In this document: positions 7,797 through 16,181 of the stretch, piece by piece
Layout: each line of letters begins with the position of its first letter
Numbering within the stretch: the stretch's first letter is position 1
Source: Frateuria_A sp051900425
Lineage (GTDB): Bacteria > Pseudomonadota > Gammaproteobacteria > Xanthomonadales > Rhodanobacteraceae
Length of the DNA: 64,000 nt
Direction of reading: 5' to 3'
Assembly: GCF_051900425.1 (NCBI RefSeq)
Contig: NZ_JBHZGK010000004.1
Span: 124,001 to 188,000, forward strand
The notes under the pieces: model-generated
Told to the model about the DNA's origin: nothing
Databases searched by the model: none
Seen by the model: the letters and a program-made list of their open reading frames with translations, nothing else
Made by a program: the position numbers and the translations under genes

Positions 7797-9353
7797 ATGG
7801 CCCCAACCCACAGCGACGCTCGCGCCGCCGCGCCGGCAGGCTGGCTGCGCCGGTGGTTGCGCCACGATATCGAGCAGCCGCTTCAGGACCTGGCCGGAGG
7901 CCGCGCGCGGTTGAAAGTGATCGTGCTGCTCGCCTGCGTACTGTCACTGGACGCCGCCGACAAGGCGACCGTGGGCGCGGTGGCCGCGCCGATGAAAGCG
8001 GCGCTGCACATTGGCAACCTCCAGGTCGGCTGGCTGGTGACTGCCTCGACCGCGGTCGCCGCCGTGGTGACGCTCCCCTTCGGGGCGCTGGTCGACCGCG
8101 TCCGGCGCGTGCGCCTGCTGGCGATCGCGCTGGTGCTCTGGTCGGCGACCATGGTGGTAAGCGGCTTTGCAGTGTCCTACCCGATGCTGTTGCTCAGCCG
8201 CATGGCACTGGGCGTGGTCGCGTCGGCCGCCTCGCCGGCGGTCGCTTCGCTGACCGGCGACTTCTTCCGGCCCGGGGAACGCGGGCGCATCTTCGGCTAC
8301 GTGCTGGCGGGCGAACTGCTCGGCGTGGCGTTCGGCTTCCTGGTCTGCGGCAACGTCGCGGCGTGGCTGTCCTGGCGCGCCTCGTTCCTCGTGCTGGCTG
8401 CGCTGGGCTTCGTGCTGGCGGTGGTGCTCTGGCGCTGCCTGCCCGAACCCTTGCGCGGCGGGCAAAGCCGCATCCCGATCGGTGCCCGCCGCGTGCCCGG
8501 CGCGGACACTTCCGCCCGGGACACGGCTGGCAGTGCGGCGCAGGGCGGTTCGCTGCGGCGGGTGATCCGCTGGCGCGGCGTGCGTCCACGCCACGCGCTG
8601 ATGACGATGAATCCGGCGAGCGCCTCGCTCTGGCGCGCCGTGCGCTACGTGCTGGCCGTGCCGACCTACCGCACGCTGATCACCGCCTCGGCGCTGGGTT
8701 ACTTCTACTTCACCGGGCTGCGCACCTTCGCCATCGTGTTCATGCGCGGGCGTTTCGAGCTCGGCCAGGCGATGGCCAGCAGCCTGGCGGTGCTGCTCGG
8801 GCTGGGCGCGATCGTCGGCGTGTTGCTGGCCGGGCGCCTGGGCGACCGGCTGATCGACCGCGGCCGCCTGACCGGGCGTGTGCTGGTGGCGGCAGGGGCC
8901 TACCTGCTGGCCACGGCGGCCTTCCTGCCGGCGCTGCTGCTGGGCACGCTGTGGCTGGCCGGACCTTTCTTCTTTCTCGCCGCGGCCGGCATCGGCGGAG
9001 CCAACCCGGCGGTGGACGCCGCGCGGCTGGACGTGATGCCCTCGGCGCTGTGGGGCCGCGCCGAGGGCGTGCGGGCGACTTTCCGCTTTGCGTTGGAGGC
9101 GATCGCACCGCCACTGTTCGGCTACGTGGCGGGCGATTTCGCCGGCCACGCGCAGACCGGCAGCGAGGCGGCGGGCGCCGCGGCCGGGGGCGTGGCCACG
9201 GCCCGCCTGGGCGCGGCGGGGCTGCAGTACACCTTCCTGGTGATGCTGGCGCCGCTGGCGGTTGCGGGCCTGCTGCTCCTGCTGCGGGCTACCCGAACCT
9301 ACGCGCGTGACGTGGCCTCCGTGTTGGCCGCCGAGCAACGCACCCGCCACTGA
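7797..9353 (+). CDS. MFS transporter
   Basis: The product is 518 residues with about twelve hydrophobic segments split by a long central loop (about 225-280). The first half shows the MFS loop motif in FGALVDRVRRVRL and PGERGRIFGYVLAGELLGVAFGFL; the second half has AGRLGDRLIDRGRLTGRV. LDAADKATVGAVAAPMK in helix 1 is typical of the anion/organic-substrate MFS groups, but the substrate is not recognisable. No regulator is adjacent. The start is ATG 7797; the ribosome site is weak. Confidence 0.85.
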   Translation: MAPTHSDARAAAPAGWLRRWLRHDIEQPLQDLAGGRARLKVIVLLACVLSLDAADKATVGAVAAPMKAALHIGNLQVGWLVTASTAVAAVVTLPFGALVDRVRRVRLLAIALVLWSATMVVSGFAVSYPMLLLSRMALGVVASAASPAVASLTGDFFRPGERGRIFGYVLAGELLGVAFGFLVCGNVAAWLSWRASFLVLAALGFVLAVVLWRCLPEPLRGGQSRIPIGARRVPGADTSARDTAGSAAQGGSLRRVIRWRGVRPRHALMTMNPASASLWRAVRYVLAVPTYRTLITASALGYFYFTGLRTFAIVFMRGRFELGQAMASSLAVLLGLGAIVGVLLAGRLGDRLIDRGRLTGRVLVAAGAYLLATAAFLPALLLGTLWLAGPFFFLAAAGIGGANPAVDAARLDVMPSALWGRAEGVRATFRFALEAIAPPLFGYVAGDFAGHAQTGSEAAGAAAGGVATARLGAAGLQYTFLVMLAPLAVAGLLLLLRATRTYARDVASVLAAEQRTRH

Positions 9354-9598
9354 TCCGCGCGCCGCGCACGTCGCCTTGACGCAAGCGGGGGCGTTCGGCG
9401 CGAAGATGGGGACATGCCTACGTTGAATCCTTCTCGGGCGTGAACGGCCCACCCGGGGCGTGTGCGCATTCCCCATTCATGAGACAGCCGATTGGAATCA
9501 TGGATTTCCCTGGCGCGCTGCGAGCCGGGGGAACGGGCGCCCATGCGTGGGTAGCCCGCATCGAATGCCGCGCAGCACACCCCGAGAGGAGCAACGCA

Positions 9599-10375
9599 AT
9601 GAACCATCGTTTCGAAAGGACCGGTCCCCTGACCGAGATTTCCAGCTATCCGCAGTGGGCGCAGGACATGGTCGGCGCCTGCGAGGAAACCAAGCAGAGC
9701 GTGATCCGCCACGAGCTGTGGGACCTGATGCGCGAGGTGCGGCTGGGCCGCCAGGGCACCCGCGACTTCATGGCGGGCATCTGGCCGGTGATCGAGCGCT
9801 TTCCCGCCTACATGGCGCGCAACCTGCTCAAGACCCAGTACGGCCGCAGCCCGGGCGACAACATGGCCCGCCGCTGGCTGGTGCGCAACATCCGCGTCGA
9901 GCAGAACCACGCCGACCACTGGCTCAACTGGGCCGAGGGCGCCGGCGTGCCGCGCTGGGAGGTCCTGTACGGCGACCGTGCCCAGGGCACCCAGGTGCTG
10001 GCCGATTGGTGCGAGGAGGTCAGCGAGCATGACAGCCTGGCGGCCGGTATCGTGGCCACCAACTACGCGGTCGAAGGTGCCACCGGCGAGTGGTCGCAGC
10101 TGATCTACGACAGCGCCAGCTACGCCCAGAGCATGCCGACCGACAAGCGCGTGCAGAGCCTGCGCTGGCTGCAGCTGCACGCCGCCTACGACGACACGCA
10201 CCCCTGGGAGGCGCTGGAAATCGTCTGCACGCTCAAGGGAACCGCCCCGGCTGCCGATGAAGTGGACCATCTCACCGAGTGCGTCAAACGCAGCTACCTC
10301 GGCATGCGGATTCTGGCCGACCGCTGCATCGCGCAGCCGCGCGTTTACGGAACCGTGAACGAGGCGGCGGCTTGA
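9599..10375 (+). CDS. TenA/PqqC/CADD-like haem-oxygenase-fold protein
   Basis: Predicted 258-residue all-helical protein of the TenA/PqqC/iron-containing-redox family. Visible: an acidic/His-rich core with RVEQNHADHWLNW and VATNYAVEGATGEWSQL, plus TLKGTAPAADEVDHL near the end. Start ATG 9599 follows GAGAGGAGC at about 8 bases. The family includes thiaminase TenA, PQQ-forming PqqC and di-iron oxygenases, and sequence alone does not decide. No pqq or thi genes adjoin it, so neither pathway should be assumed, although a PQQ-dependent dehydrogenase lies at 31950-34436. The 9354-9598 interval holds nothing I can name. Confidence 0.75.
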   Translation: MNHRFERTGPLTEISSYPQWAQDMVGACEETKQSVIRHELWDLMREVRLGRQGTRDFMAGIWPVIERFPAYMARNLLKTQYGRSPGDNMARRWLVRNIRVEQNHADHWLNWAEGAGVPRWEVLYGDRAQGTQVLADWCEEVSEHDSLAAGIVATNYAVEGATGEWSQLIYDSASYAQSMPTDKRVQSLRWLQLHAAYDDTHPWEALEIVCTLKGTAPAADEVDHLTECVKRSYLGMRILADRCIAQPRVYGTVNEAAA

Positions 10376-10440
10376 TGACGCACGAAAGGTGAACAATCCC
10401 CCGTAGAATTGCGCGGGACAGCCACAGGATAAGGGACCAG

Positions 10441-13185
10441 ATGCCTGCTGCCGTGCCCAAATTGCACTCACTGCCACGGCGCCTGCTGCCGCTGGCATGG
10501 GGGCTGGCGGCCGTCATCGGGCTGATCCTTGCCTTTACCTGGGGGGCATTGCAGGTGCAGGTCGCTCTCGCCGGTTTCCTCAACGGCGAGAGCATCTGGT
10601 CCAAGGCGCAGAAGCAGGCGGTCATCGACCTTCGCAACTACGCCGCCAGCGGAAACCCGGCCGACCTGGCGGCCTACCGCCGCAATTACGACATCCTGCG
10701 CATCGACCGCTGGACGCGCGACGTGGTCGCCACAGGCAACTACGACCGCCAGGCGGTGGCTGATGCGCTGGTGCGCGTCAACACCATGCAGTCGGCCGTG
10801 CCGGGCGTGATCTTCATGCTCGACCATTTCGCTTCCGGCCCGTACATGAAGCAGGCGCTCGCGGCGTGGCGTTCGGTCGACGACCAGGTCGCTGCACTGG
10901 ATACGATCGCCCACGAGCTGCAGGCGGCCCACGCGCACGGCGAGATGGACCGGGCCAGCATCGCGCGCCAGCAGGCGCGCATCCGCGCGTTGAATGACGA
11001 CATCGAGCCGCGCGCCAAGGTGTTCTCGCAGGAGGTGGCGCACGGCGCGGTCTGGATGGGGCGCGTGCTGTACTCGACCATCTTCGGCGCCACCTGCCTG
11101 GCCACGCTGTTGTGGCTGTGGATGGCCCGGCGCGTGCTGGCCAACATGCGCGGCACGGAAGAGCGCTACCGGCTGCTGTTCGACCGTGCGCCGGACGCGA
11201 TCGTCATGGTGGACGAGCAGGGCGGCCACATCCTGGACGCCAACTACAAGGCGACCGAATGGACCGGCCGTGGGCAGCAGGAACTGATCGGCATGCCGTT
11301 CGCCGCGCTGTTCGAGCGCGGCCAGCCGGGCGGGGAGGGCATCACCCAAGGCGTCTTGCGCCATGGCGAAGGGCCGTCCCGGCCGGTGGAAACGCAGAGC
11401 AGCCTGGTCCGATGGGGCGAGCGCCAGGTGCGCCAGGCGATCGTCCGCGACATCTCCGAGCGCATCAACCTCGAGCAGGAGCGGCGCATCGCCGCCGAGG
11501 CGCTGGCGAGCATCGCCGAGGGCGTGATCATCGCCGATGCCGAACGCAGGGTGCTCTCGGTCAACGCCGCGCACGTGGCCATCACCGGGCTGTCGCTGCA
11601 GGAGATGCTGGGCCGCCGCTTCGACGAAACCCGTCGCCTGCCCGACGACAGCCCGCTGCCGCCATCGGTGTGGGACACCCTGGAAGCCGGTGGCAACTGG
11701 CTGGGGGAGGTGCATAGCCAGCGCGCCGATGGCAGCGTCTACCCCGAGCTGCTCAGCATCAGCGTCATCCGCGACGCGGAAGACCGCGTGCTGCAATACG
11801 TGGCGGTATTCACCAACATCAGCACCACCAAGGCCAACCAGCGCCGGCTGGAGCACCTTGCCACCCACGACCCGCTGACCGGCCTGGCCAACCGCGCCGA
11901 GTTCGAGCGCCAGTGCGCGCAGGCGATCCACGCCGCCGACCGCGAACATGGAGCGGTGGCGGTGCTGTTCATCGACCTGGACGCCTTCAAGGTGGTCAAC
12001 GACAGCTACAGCCACGCCATTGGCGACCGGCTGCTGGTGCACGTGGCCGAGCGCATCAGCCGCGACCTGGGCGAGCACGACGTGGCCGGCCGCATCGGCG
12101 GCGACGAGTTCACCGTGCTGATCGGCCGGCTGGTCTCGCGCGAGCAGGCCAGCGCGCTGGCGCAGCGCCTGTTGAGCGTGCTCGGCGAAGCCATGAAGGT
12201 GGGCGACTACGAGGTCGCGCTGAGCGCGAGCATCGGTATCGCCGGCTATCCGCTGGACGGCAGCGACCCGGTGACCCTGATCGCCAATGCCGATGCGGCC
12301 ATGTACGCGGCCAAGACGCAGGAACGCAACACCTATCGCTTCTACTCGCCGATGATGCAGGCCGATGCGCGCAAGCGCCTGGCGCTGGCGGCGGAACTGC
12401 GCCAGGCCCTCAGCCGCGGTGAGTTCCGGCTGGTCTACCAGCCGAGCGTGGATCTGCGGAACGGCAAGGTGGTGGCGGTCGAGGCGCTGCTGCGCTGGCG
12501 CCATCCGTCGCGCGGCGAGGTATCGCCGGCCGAGTTCATCCCGATGGCCGAGAAGCTCGGCCTGATCCGCCACGTCGACGAATGGGTGCTGCAGGCGGTG
12601 GCCCGCCAGATGCGCCAGTGGGACGAGGAAGGCCTGCCACCGATCCGCGTGGCGGTGAACATCTCCGCGGGCTCCTACGGCGCCCCGCACTTCGTCGAGG
12701 ACGTCCGACGCTGGCTGGTGGCGGAGCAGGTCGTTCCTCAGCGCCTGCTGCTGGAGATCACCGAAGGCGCGATCCTGCGCCTGGGCGACGAGATGGAGCG
12801 CACCATGAATGCCCTGCATGCGCTCGGCGTGGGCGTGGCGATCGACGATTTCGGTACCGGCTATTCCTCGATGGCGTACCTCAAGCTGCCGGCGATCGCC
12901 TTCCTCAAGATCGACAAGAGCTTCGTCGACGGTTTGCCGGGCAGCTCGCATGACGCGGCGATCGTCGAGGCGATGCTGACGCTGTCCAAGCGGCTTGGCC
13001 TGTGCGCCATCGCCGAAGGCATCGAGACCGAAGCGCAGCACGAGTTCCTGTTGCGCGCCGGCTGCACCGAAGGCCAGGGCTATCTGTATGCGCGGGCGCT
13101 GGAAGTGCAGGAGATCCAGCGCATGCTGCGCCCCGGCCAGCGCCCGGGTTCGGCCAAGCTGAGGCTGGTCCCGCCGGTCCGCTGA
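10441..13185 (+). CDS. PAS-PAS-GGDEF-EAL cyclic-di-GMP signalling protein
   Basis: Product of 914 residues. Membrane helices at about 15-37 and 203-225 enclose a periplasmic helical sensor region. Two PAS domains follow (about 240-345 and 350-460, the first with YRLLFDRAPDAIVMVDE). The GGDEF domain begins at THDPLTGLANR with an intact active site RIGGDEF (GGDEF at 553-557). The EAL domain starts with EAL at 681-683 (VEALLRWRHPS) and retains AIDDFGTGYSS and LKIDKSFVDG. Both diguanylate cyclase and phosphodiesterase residues look intact, so it may be bifunctional. It stands alone, with no partner genes next to it. Confidence 0.93.
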   Translation: MPAAVPKLHSLPRRLLPLAWGLAAVIGLILAFTWGALQVQVALAGFLNGESIWSKAQKQAVIDLRNYAASGNPADLAAYRRNYDILRIDRWTRDVVATGNYDRQAVADALVRVNTMQSAVPGVIFMLDHFASGPYMKQALAAWRSVDDQVAALDTIAHELQAAHAHGEMDRASIARQQARIRALNDDIEPRAKVFSQEVAHGAVWMGRVLYSTIFGATCLATLLWLWMARRVLANMRGTEERYRLLFDRAPDAIVMVDEQGGHILDANYKATEWTGRGQQELIGMPFAALFERGQPGGEGITQGVLRHGEGPSRPVETQSSLVRWGERQVRQAIVRDISERINLEQERRIAAEALASIAEGVIIADAERRVLSVNAAHVAITGLSLQEMLGRRFDETRRLPDDSPLPPSVWDTLEAGGNWLGEVHSQRADGSVYPELLSISVIRDAEDRVLQYVAVFTNISTTKANQRRLEHLATHDPLTGLANRAEFERQCAQAIHAADREHGAVAVLFIDLDAFKVVNDSYSHAIGDRLLVHVAERISRDLGEHDVAGRIGGDEFTVLIGRLVSREQASALAQRLLSVLGEAMKVGDYEVALSASIGIAGYPLDGSDPVTLIANADAAMYAAKTQERNTYRFYSPMMQADARKRLALAAELRQALSRGEFRLVYQPSVDLRNGKVVAVEALLRWRHPSRGEVSPAEFIPMAEKLGLIRHVDEWVLQAVARQMRQWDEEGLPPIRVAVNISAGSYGAPHFVEDVRRWLVAEQVVPQRLLLEITEGAILRLGDEMERTMNALHALGVGVAIDDFGTGYSSMAYLKLPAIAFLKIDKSFVDGLPGSSHDAAIVEAMLTLSKRLGLCAIAEGIETEAQHEFLLRAGCTEGQGYLYARALEVQEIQRMLRPGQRPGSAKLRLVPPVR

Positions 13186-13287
13186 CCTGTTGCATTCTCT
13201 GTTGGGCGGGCTTGATCCCGCCGGCTCTGGGCCCTGGAAGATTGGCGTGCGCAAGCCCCACCCTGCGGGGCGGCCTCCGGCTTGGGC

Positions 13288-13989
13288 CTAATGCAGGCGC
13301 ACCTGGACCATCTGTTCGCGCGGGCGATACAGCGCCGGCAGCCACTGCTTGAGGTGGGCCACCTTGGGCGCATCGTTGTAGACGATGTAGGCGTTGTCGG
13401 GGTGCTGGGCCGCGAAGTTCTGGTGGTAACCCTCGGCCGCGTAGAAACCCCTCAGCGGCACGACGTCGGTGACGATCGGCGCGGCGAATGCGTGCGCGGC
13501 GGTGAGCTGCGCGATGTAGGCCCGGGCGATCCGCTGCTGTTCGGGCGTGGCGTAGAAGATCGCCGAGCGGTACTGGTTGCCGACGTCCGGCCCCTGGCGG
13601 TTGAGCTGGGTCGGGTCATGGGCGACCGAAAAGAACACCTTCAGCAGTTGGCCGTAGCTGACCCTGGCCGGGTCGTAGATCACCTTGACCGATTCGGCGT
13701 GCCCGGTGTCGCCGTCGCTGACCTGCTCATAGGTAGCCGTGTCGGCGTTGCCGCCGGCATAGCCGGACCAGGCTTCGCGCACGCCGCGGACGTGGTCGAA
13801 CACGGCCTCGACGCCCCAGAAGCAGCCCCCGGCGAACACCGCCACCTGCTCGCCGGGGCGGGTGGGCGCGGGGTCGAGTCGCGGATCGGGCAGGTGGGCC
13901 ACGCCGTCGGCGGTGGCCGGTCCGGACACACCGCAGCCGGCCAGCAGGGCGACGGCCAGGGGGATCAGGGAAAACCATCGGGTGGACAT
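13288..13989 (-). CDS. msrA: Peptide methionine sulfoxide reductase A, lipoprotein form
   Basis: Reduces methionine-S-sulfoxide in proteins. The catalytic motif GCFWG is present, with GVREAWSGYAGGNADTATYE and GHAESVKVIYDP typical of MsrA. The N-terminus (FSLIPLAVALLAGCG) is a lipoprotein signal with lipobox LAGC, so this copy acts in the envelope, unlike the usual cytoplasmic MsrA. The start at 13989 has GAGG about 7 bases upstream; 233 residues. No msrB is adjacent. Confidence 0.93.
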   Translation of the reverse strand: MSTRWFSLIPLAVALLAGCGVSGPATADGVAHLPDPRLDPAPTRPGEQVAVFAGGCFWGVEAVFDHVRGVREAWSGYAGGNADTATYEQVSDGDTGHAESVKVIYDPARVSYGQLLKVFFSVAHDPTQLNRQGPDVGNQYRSAIFYATPEQQRIARAYIAQLTAAHAFAAPIVTDVVPLRGFYAAEGYHQNFAAQHPDNAYIVYNDAPKVAHLKQWLPALYRPREQMVQVRLH

Positions 13990-14092
13990 GCGGTTACCTC
14001 GAAGCGAGTCACGAGGAGCTTTACGGACGCATGCCCGGATGGGATGCACCACGCTCGCAAGGGGATTCGCCGGCCGCGGTCGTCCGGTTACA

Positions 14093-14305
14093 TCAGGCCA
14101 CGTGGATTTCCACGTCGCCCAGGCTCACTGTCTGCCCCGCGTGGATCTTGCACGTCTTGCGCAGCTCCTGCTGTCCATCGACGTAAACCTCGCCGCTGGC
14201 CACCAGCATCTTGCCGGCACCGCCGCTGTCGCACAGCCCGACGAGCTTGAGCAACTGGTTGAGCTCGACGTGATCGCGGTCGAGCTGGAAGGTAAGCGTC
14301 TGCAT
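14093..14305 (-). CDS. S4-domain RNA-binding protein, YbcJ-like
   Basis: Seventy residues comprising a single S4 fold: LDRDHVELNQLLKLVGLCDS, then GAGKMLVASGEVYVDGQ and a basic RKTCKIHAGQTV turn. YbcJ-type proteins bind RNA and have been associated with ribosome or RNA metabolism; the specific target is unknown. It begins at ATG 14305 and ends 103 bases before the start of msrA, in the same direction. Confidence 0.88.
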   Translation of the reverse strand: MQTLTFQLDRDHVELNQLLKLVGLCDSGGAGKMLVASGEVYVDGQQELRKTCKIHAGQTVSLGDVEIHVA

Positions 14306-14357
14306 GGCTGGCGTCGGGCTGCTGGCGGGCAGGCAGTGTATCGGGAGCGCATGCGAC

Positions 14358-14382
14358 GAGGGCGCCGCGGTGCGGCGCCCTC
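14358..14382. terminator. GC-rich hairpin, possible weak terminator
   Basis: A 9-bp perfect stem (GAGGGCGCC / GGCGCCCTC) lies just after the PRC-barrel gene stop. No T-tract follows on the minus strand, so intrinsic termination would be weak. Confidence 0.4.
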
Positions 14383-14406
14383 GGGGTAGAGCGGCGACCC
14401 GAGGGG

Positions 14407-14790
14407 TCAGTGGTAATAGCTGCTGATGCGATTGGTGAACGTCGTATCGGCGAAGTCAGGCCAGTTGTCCTGGTCGAACCCCGGCGCGTCCTTCAGGCGG
14501 TCCTTGGAAACGTCCAGCACCAGGCAATGGTTCTCGGTGTCCAGCCGCATTGCGTTCCACGGCACCGCAAACAGCTTGTCGCCCATGCCGAGCCAGCCGC
14601 CGAAGGACAGCACGGCGTACTGGATGGTGCCGCTGGCGGTATCGATCATGAGGTCCTTGATCTCGCCCAGATCCTCGCCCGAGGCGTTGCGCACGTTCTC
14701 GCCGTTGAGCGTGCTGGAGGCCAGCACCGGGCCCGTGCCCATGCCGCGGTTGGGGTTGGTCGAGTTGTAGCCGGTCGATTGGATGGTCAT
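14407..14790 (-). CDS. PRC-barrel domain protein
   Basis: Product of 127 residues. Start ATG 14790 is preceded by GGAGATCCGCC. The PRC-barrel segment (about 20-100) reads ASSTLNGENVRNASGEDLG and IKDLMIDTASGTIQYAVLSF, followed by KLFAVPWNAM. PRC-barrel proteins occur in RimM, photosynthetic reaction centres and many stress-induced small proteins; this one resembles the stand-alone stress-associated type. No signal peptide is present. The function is not established. Confidence 0.85.
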   Translation of the reverse strand: MTIQSTGYNSTNPNRGMGTGPVLASSTLNGENVRNASGEDLGEIKDLMIDTASGTIQYAVLSFGGWLGMGDKLFAVPWNAMRLDTENHCLVLDVSKDRLKDAPGFDQDNWPDFADTTFTNRISSYYH

Positions 14791-14904
14791 GGCGGATCTC
14801 CTTGGGCAGTGAGGGAAATCGTCGTCGTCGCGACAGTCTCCAGCCTGCCTCAACGGCCGTGACGCGCGGGGCAAACGGCCGTAAACATCCCCTGAGTCCG
14901 TCCC

Positions 14905-15729
14905 TCAGCGCGCATCCACGCGGGCCTGCAAGGCCGTGGCGGCAGCGGGGTTGCGCTCCTTCGCGCTGCTGATGAAAAAGATGAACACATCCCGCGGCGC
15001 GCCGCCCGGCTGCGGCGTGCTGGCGTGCGGCAGCCCGGCCGGGTCCTTGCCCTGCGCCCAGGCGCTTGCCTGTTCGGCCCAGGTATCCAGCGCTTCGGAC
15101 GGATAGCCGTCCGGTTGGTCGGCTGCACTGCGCATCAGTCTTGCGTAGACGAAATCGCCAGTGAGGTCGGCGAACGAGGGGTACTTCGCCGCGTCGGTGA
15201 ACACCGTGGGTACCCCATGCGCGCGGGCGAGCTCCACGTAGCGCTCGCTTGCGAAGCTTGGGTGGCGTACTTCCAGCGCGTGGCGCAGCGGACGGCCGTC
15301 GAGCTCGCGCGGCAGCGCGTCGAGAAAGCCGGCGATGTCGTCTTCGTCGAACGGCCGCGACGGACCGAGCTGCCAGTTGATCGGCCCCAGCCGGTCGCCC
15401 ATTTCCCCGAGGCCGCCGAAGACGAAAGCGTCGATGCCCTTGCCGGCGGCGGCGAGCTTCCTGCTCTCGACGACGTAACGCGGCGCCTTCAGTGCGAATA
15501 CGAAGCCCTCGGGTGTCTCTGCCGCCCATTTGGCGTAGGTCGCCGGCTTCTGCGCGCCATAGAACGTGCCGTTGATCTCGATCGCGCGCAGATGGCGGCT
15601 GGCGTATTCCAGCTCGCGCCGCTGCACCAGGCCGGCGGGGTAGAAGTTGTTGCGCCAGGGGGCGAAGGTCCAGCCGCCGATGCCGACACGGATCGGCCCG
15701 GAGGGTGGTGCGGCGCGAGTGGGTGTCAT
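14905..15729 (-). CDS. DUF72 family protein
   Basis: TIM-barrel-like DUF72/YecE family protein of 274 residues: it starts with IRVGIGGWTFAPWRNNFYP, followed by HLRAIEINGTFYGAQKPATY and WQLGPSRPFDEDD, all standard for the family. The C-terminus has DVFIFFISSAKERNP. Start 15729 has GGAG about 7 bases upstream. The biochemical function is not known; an endonuclease-like fold relation has been suggested for DUF72, which I cannot test here. Confidence 0.9.
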   Translation of the reverse strand: MTPTRAAPPSGPIRVGIGGWTFAPWRNNFYPAGLVQRRELEYASRHLRAIEINGTFYGAQKPATYAKWAAETPEGFVFALKAPRYVVESRKLAAAGKGIDAFVFGGLGEMGDRLGPINWQLGPSRPFDEDDIAGFLDALPRELDGRPLRHALEVRHPSFASERYVELARAHGVPTVFTDAAKYPSFADLTGDFVYARLMRSAADQPDGYPSEALDTWAEQASAWAQGKDPAGLPHASTPQPGGAPRDVFIFFISSAKERNPAAATALQARVDAR

Positions 15730-15848
15730 GGCATGCTCCTGCGGCGGGCGCCCATGCTTGCACGTGACCGTCGTCGGTTGCGTGAGCGGCGTGACTTGCG
15801 CCACGCGCGACCCCTTCACGGGGCGCGTATCCGTGCAGCGCTTCCTCC

Positions 15849-16114
15849 GCCTTCCGCGACCGCGATCACTGGTGCGCCCCGGCCGACCTGGGCGACGAGC
15901 TGAACATGGCCTCGCCCCGGGCTCGCATCTGGGCCCCGATCACCGCACGCTGTATTTCTCCAGCACACGGGGCGTGCGCGTGCACTACCCCGTAGCGAAG
16001 CGCAGGGACGCCAGGACGTGGCGTGCATGGAGGCCTGGGACACCGGCCTGGACAACCTCTGGTCGATCTCGCTGGCGCCCTGGATCGCGGCCCACGCCCA
16101 TGGTGGCTTAGCGG
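15849..16114 (+). pseudogene. Degraded C-terminal fragment of a PD40/TolB-like beta-propeller protein
   Basis: Family-like peptides appear in three successive frames. 15849-15925 reads FRDRDHWCAPADLGDELN, 15926-15993 reads PDHRTLYFSSTRGVRVHYP, and 15994-16110 reads EAWDTGLDNLWSISLAPWI. Joined, they match the end of PD40 (WD40-like) envelope proteins, where the blade motif PDGRTLYFSS is standard. At least two frameshifts and loss of the 5' portion make it a remnant. It occupies the otherwise empty gap between the DUF72 gene and the serine hydrolase. Confidence 0.6.
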
Positions 16115-16181
16115 ACGCGGCAGGCTGGCGTCGTGCCGGTTTTGCCGCGATAGTGGGGCGTTCTCAATGCGGAGCCTTTCG

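Noticed and set aside
9599..10375. PqqC assignment for the TenA-like protein, to match the PQQ dehydrogenase
   Set aside because: No pqqA/B/D/E neighbours and PqqC-specific residues cannot be confirmed by eye; left as TenA/PqqC-like.
10468..13254. 928-codon open frame opposite the GGDEF-EAL gene
   Set aside because: Same GC-driven antisense effect; the plus-strand frame has intact catalytic motifs and domain order.
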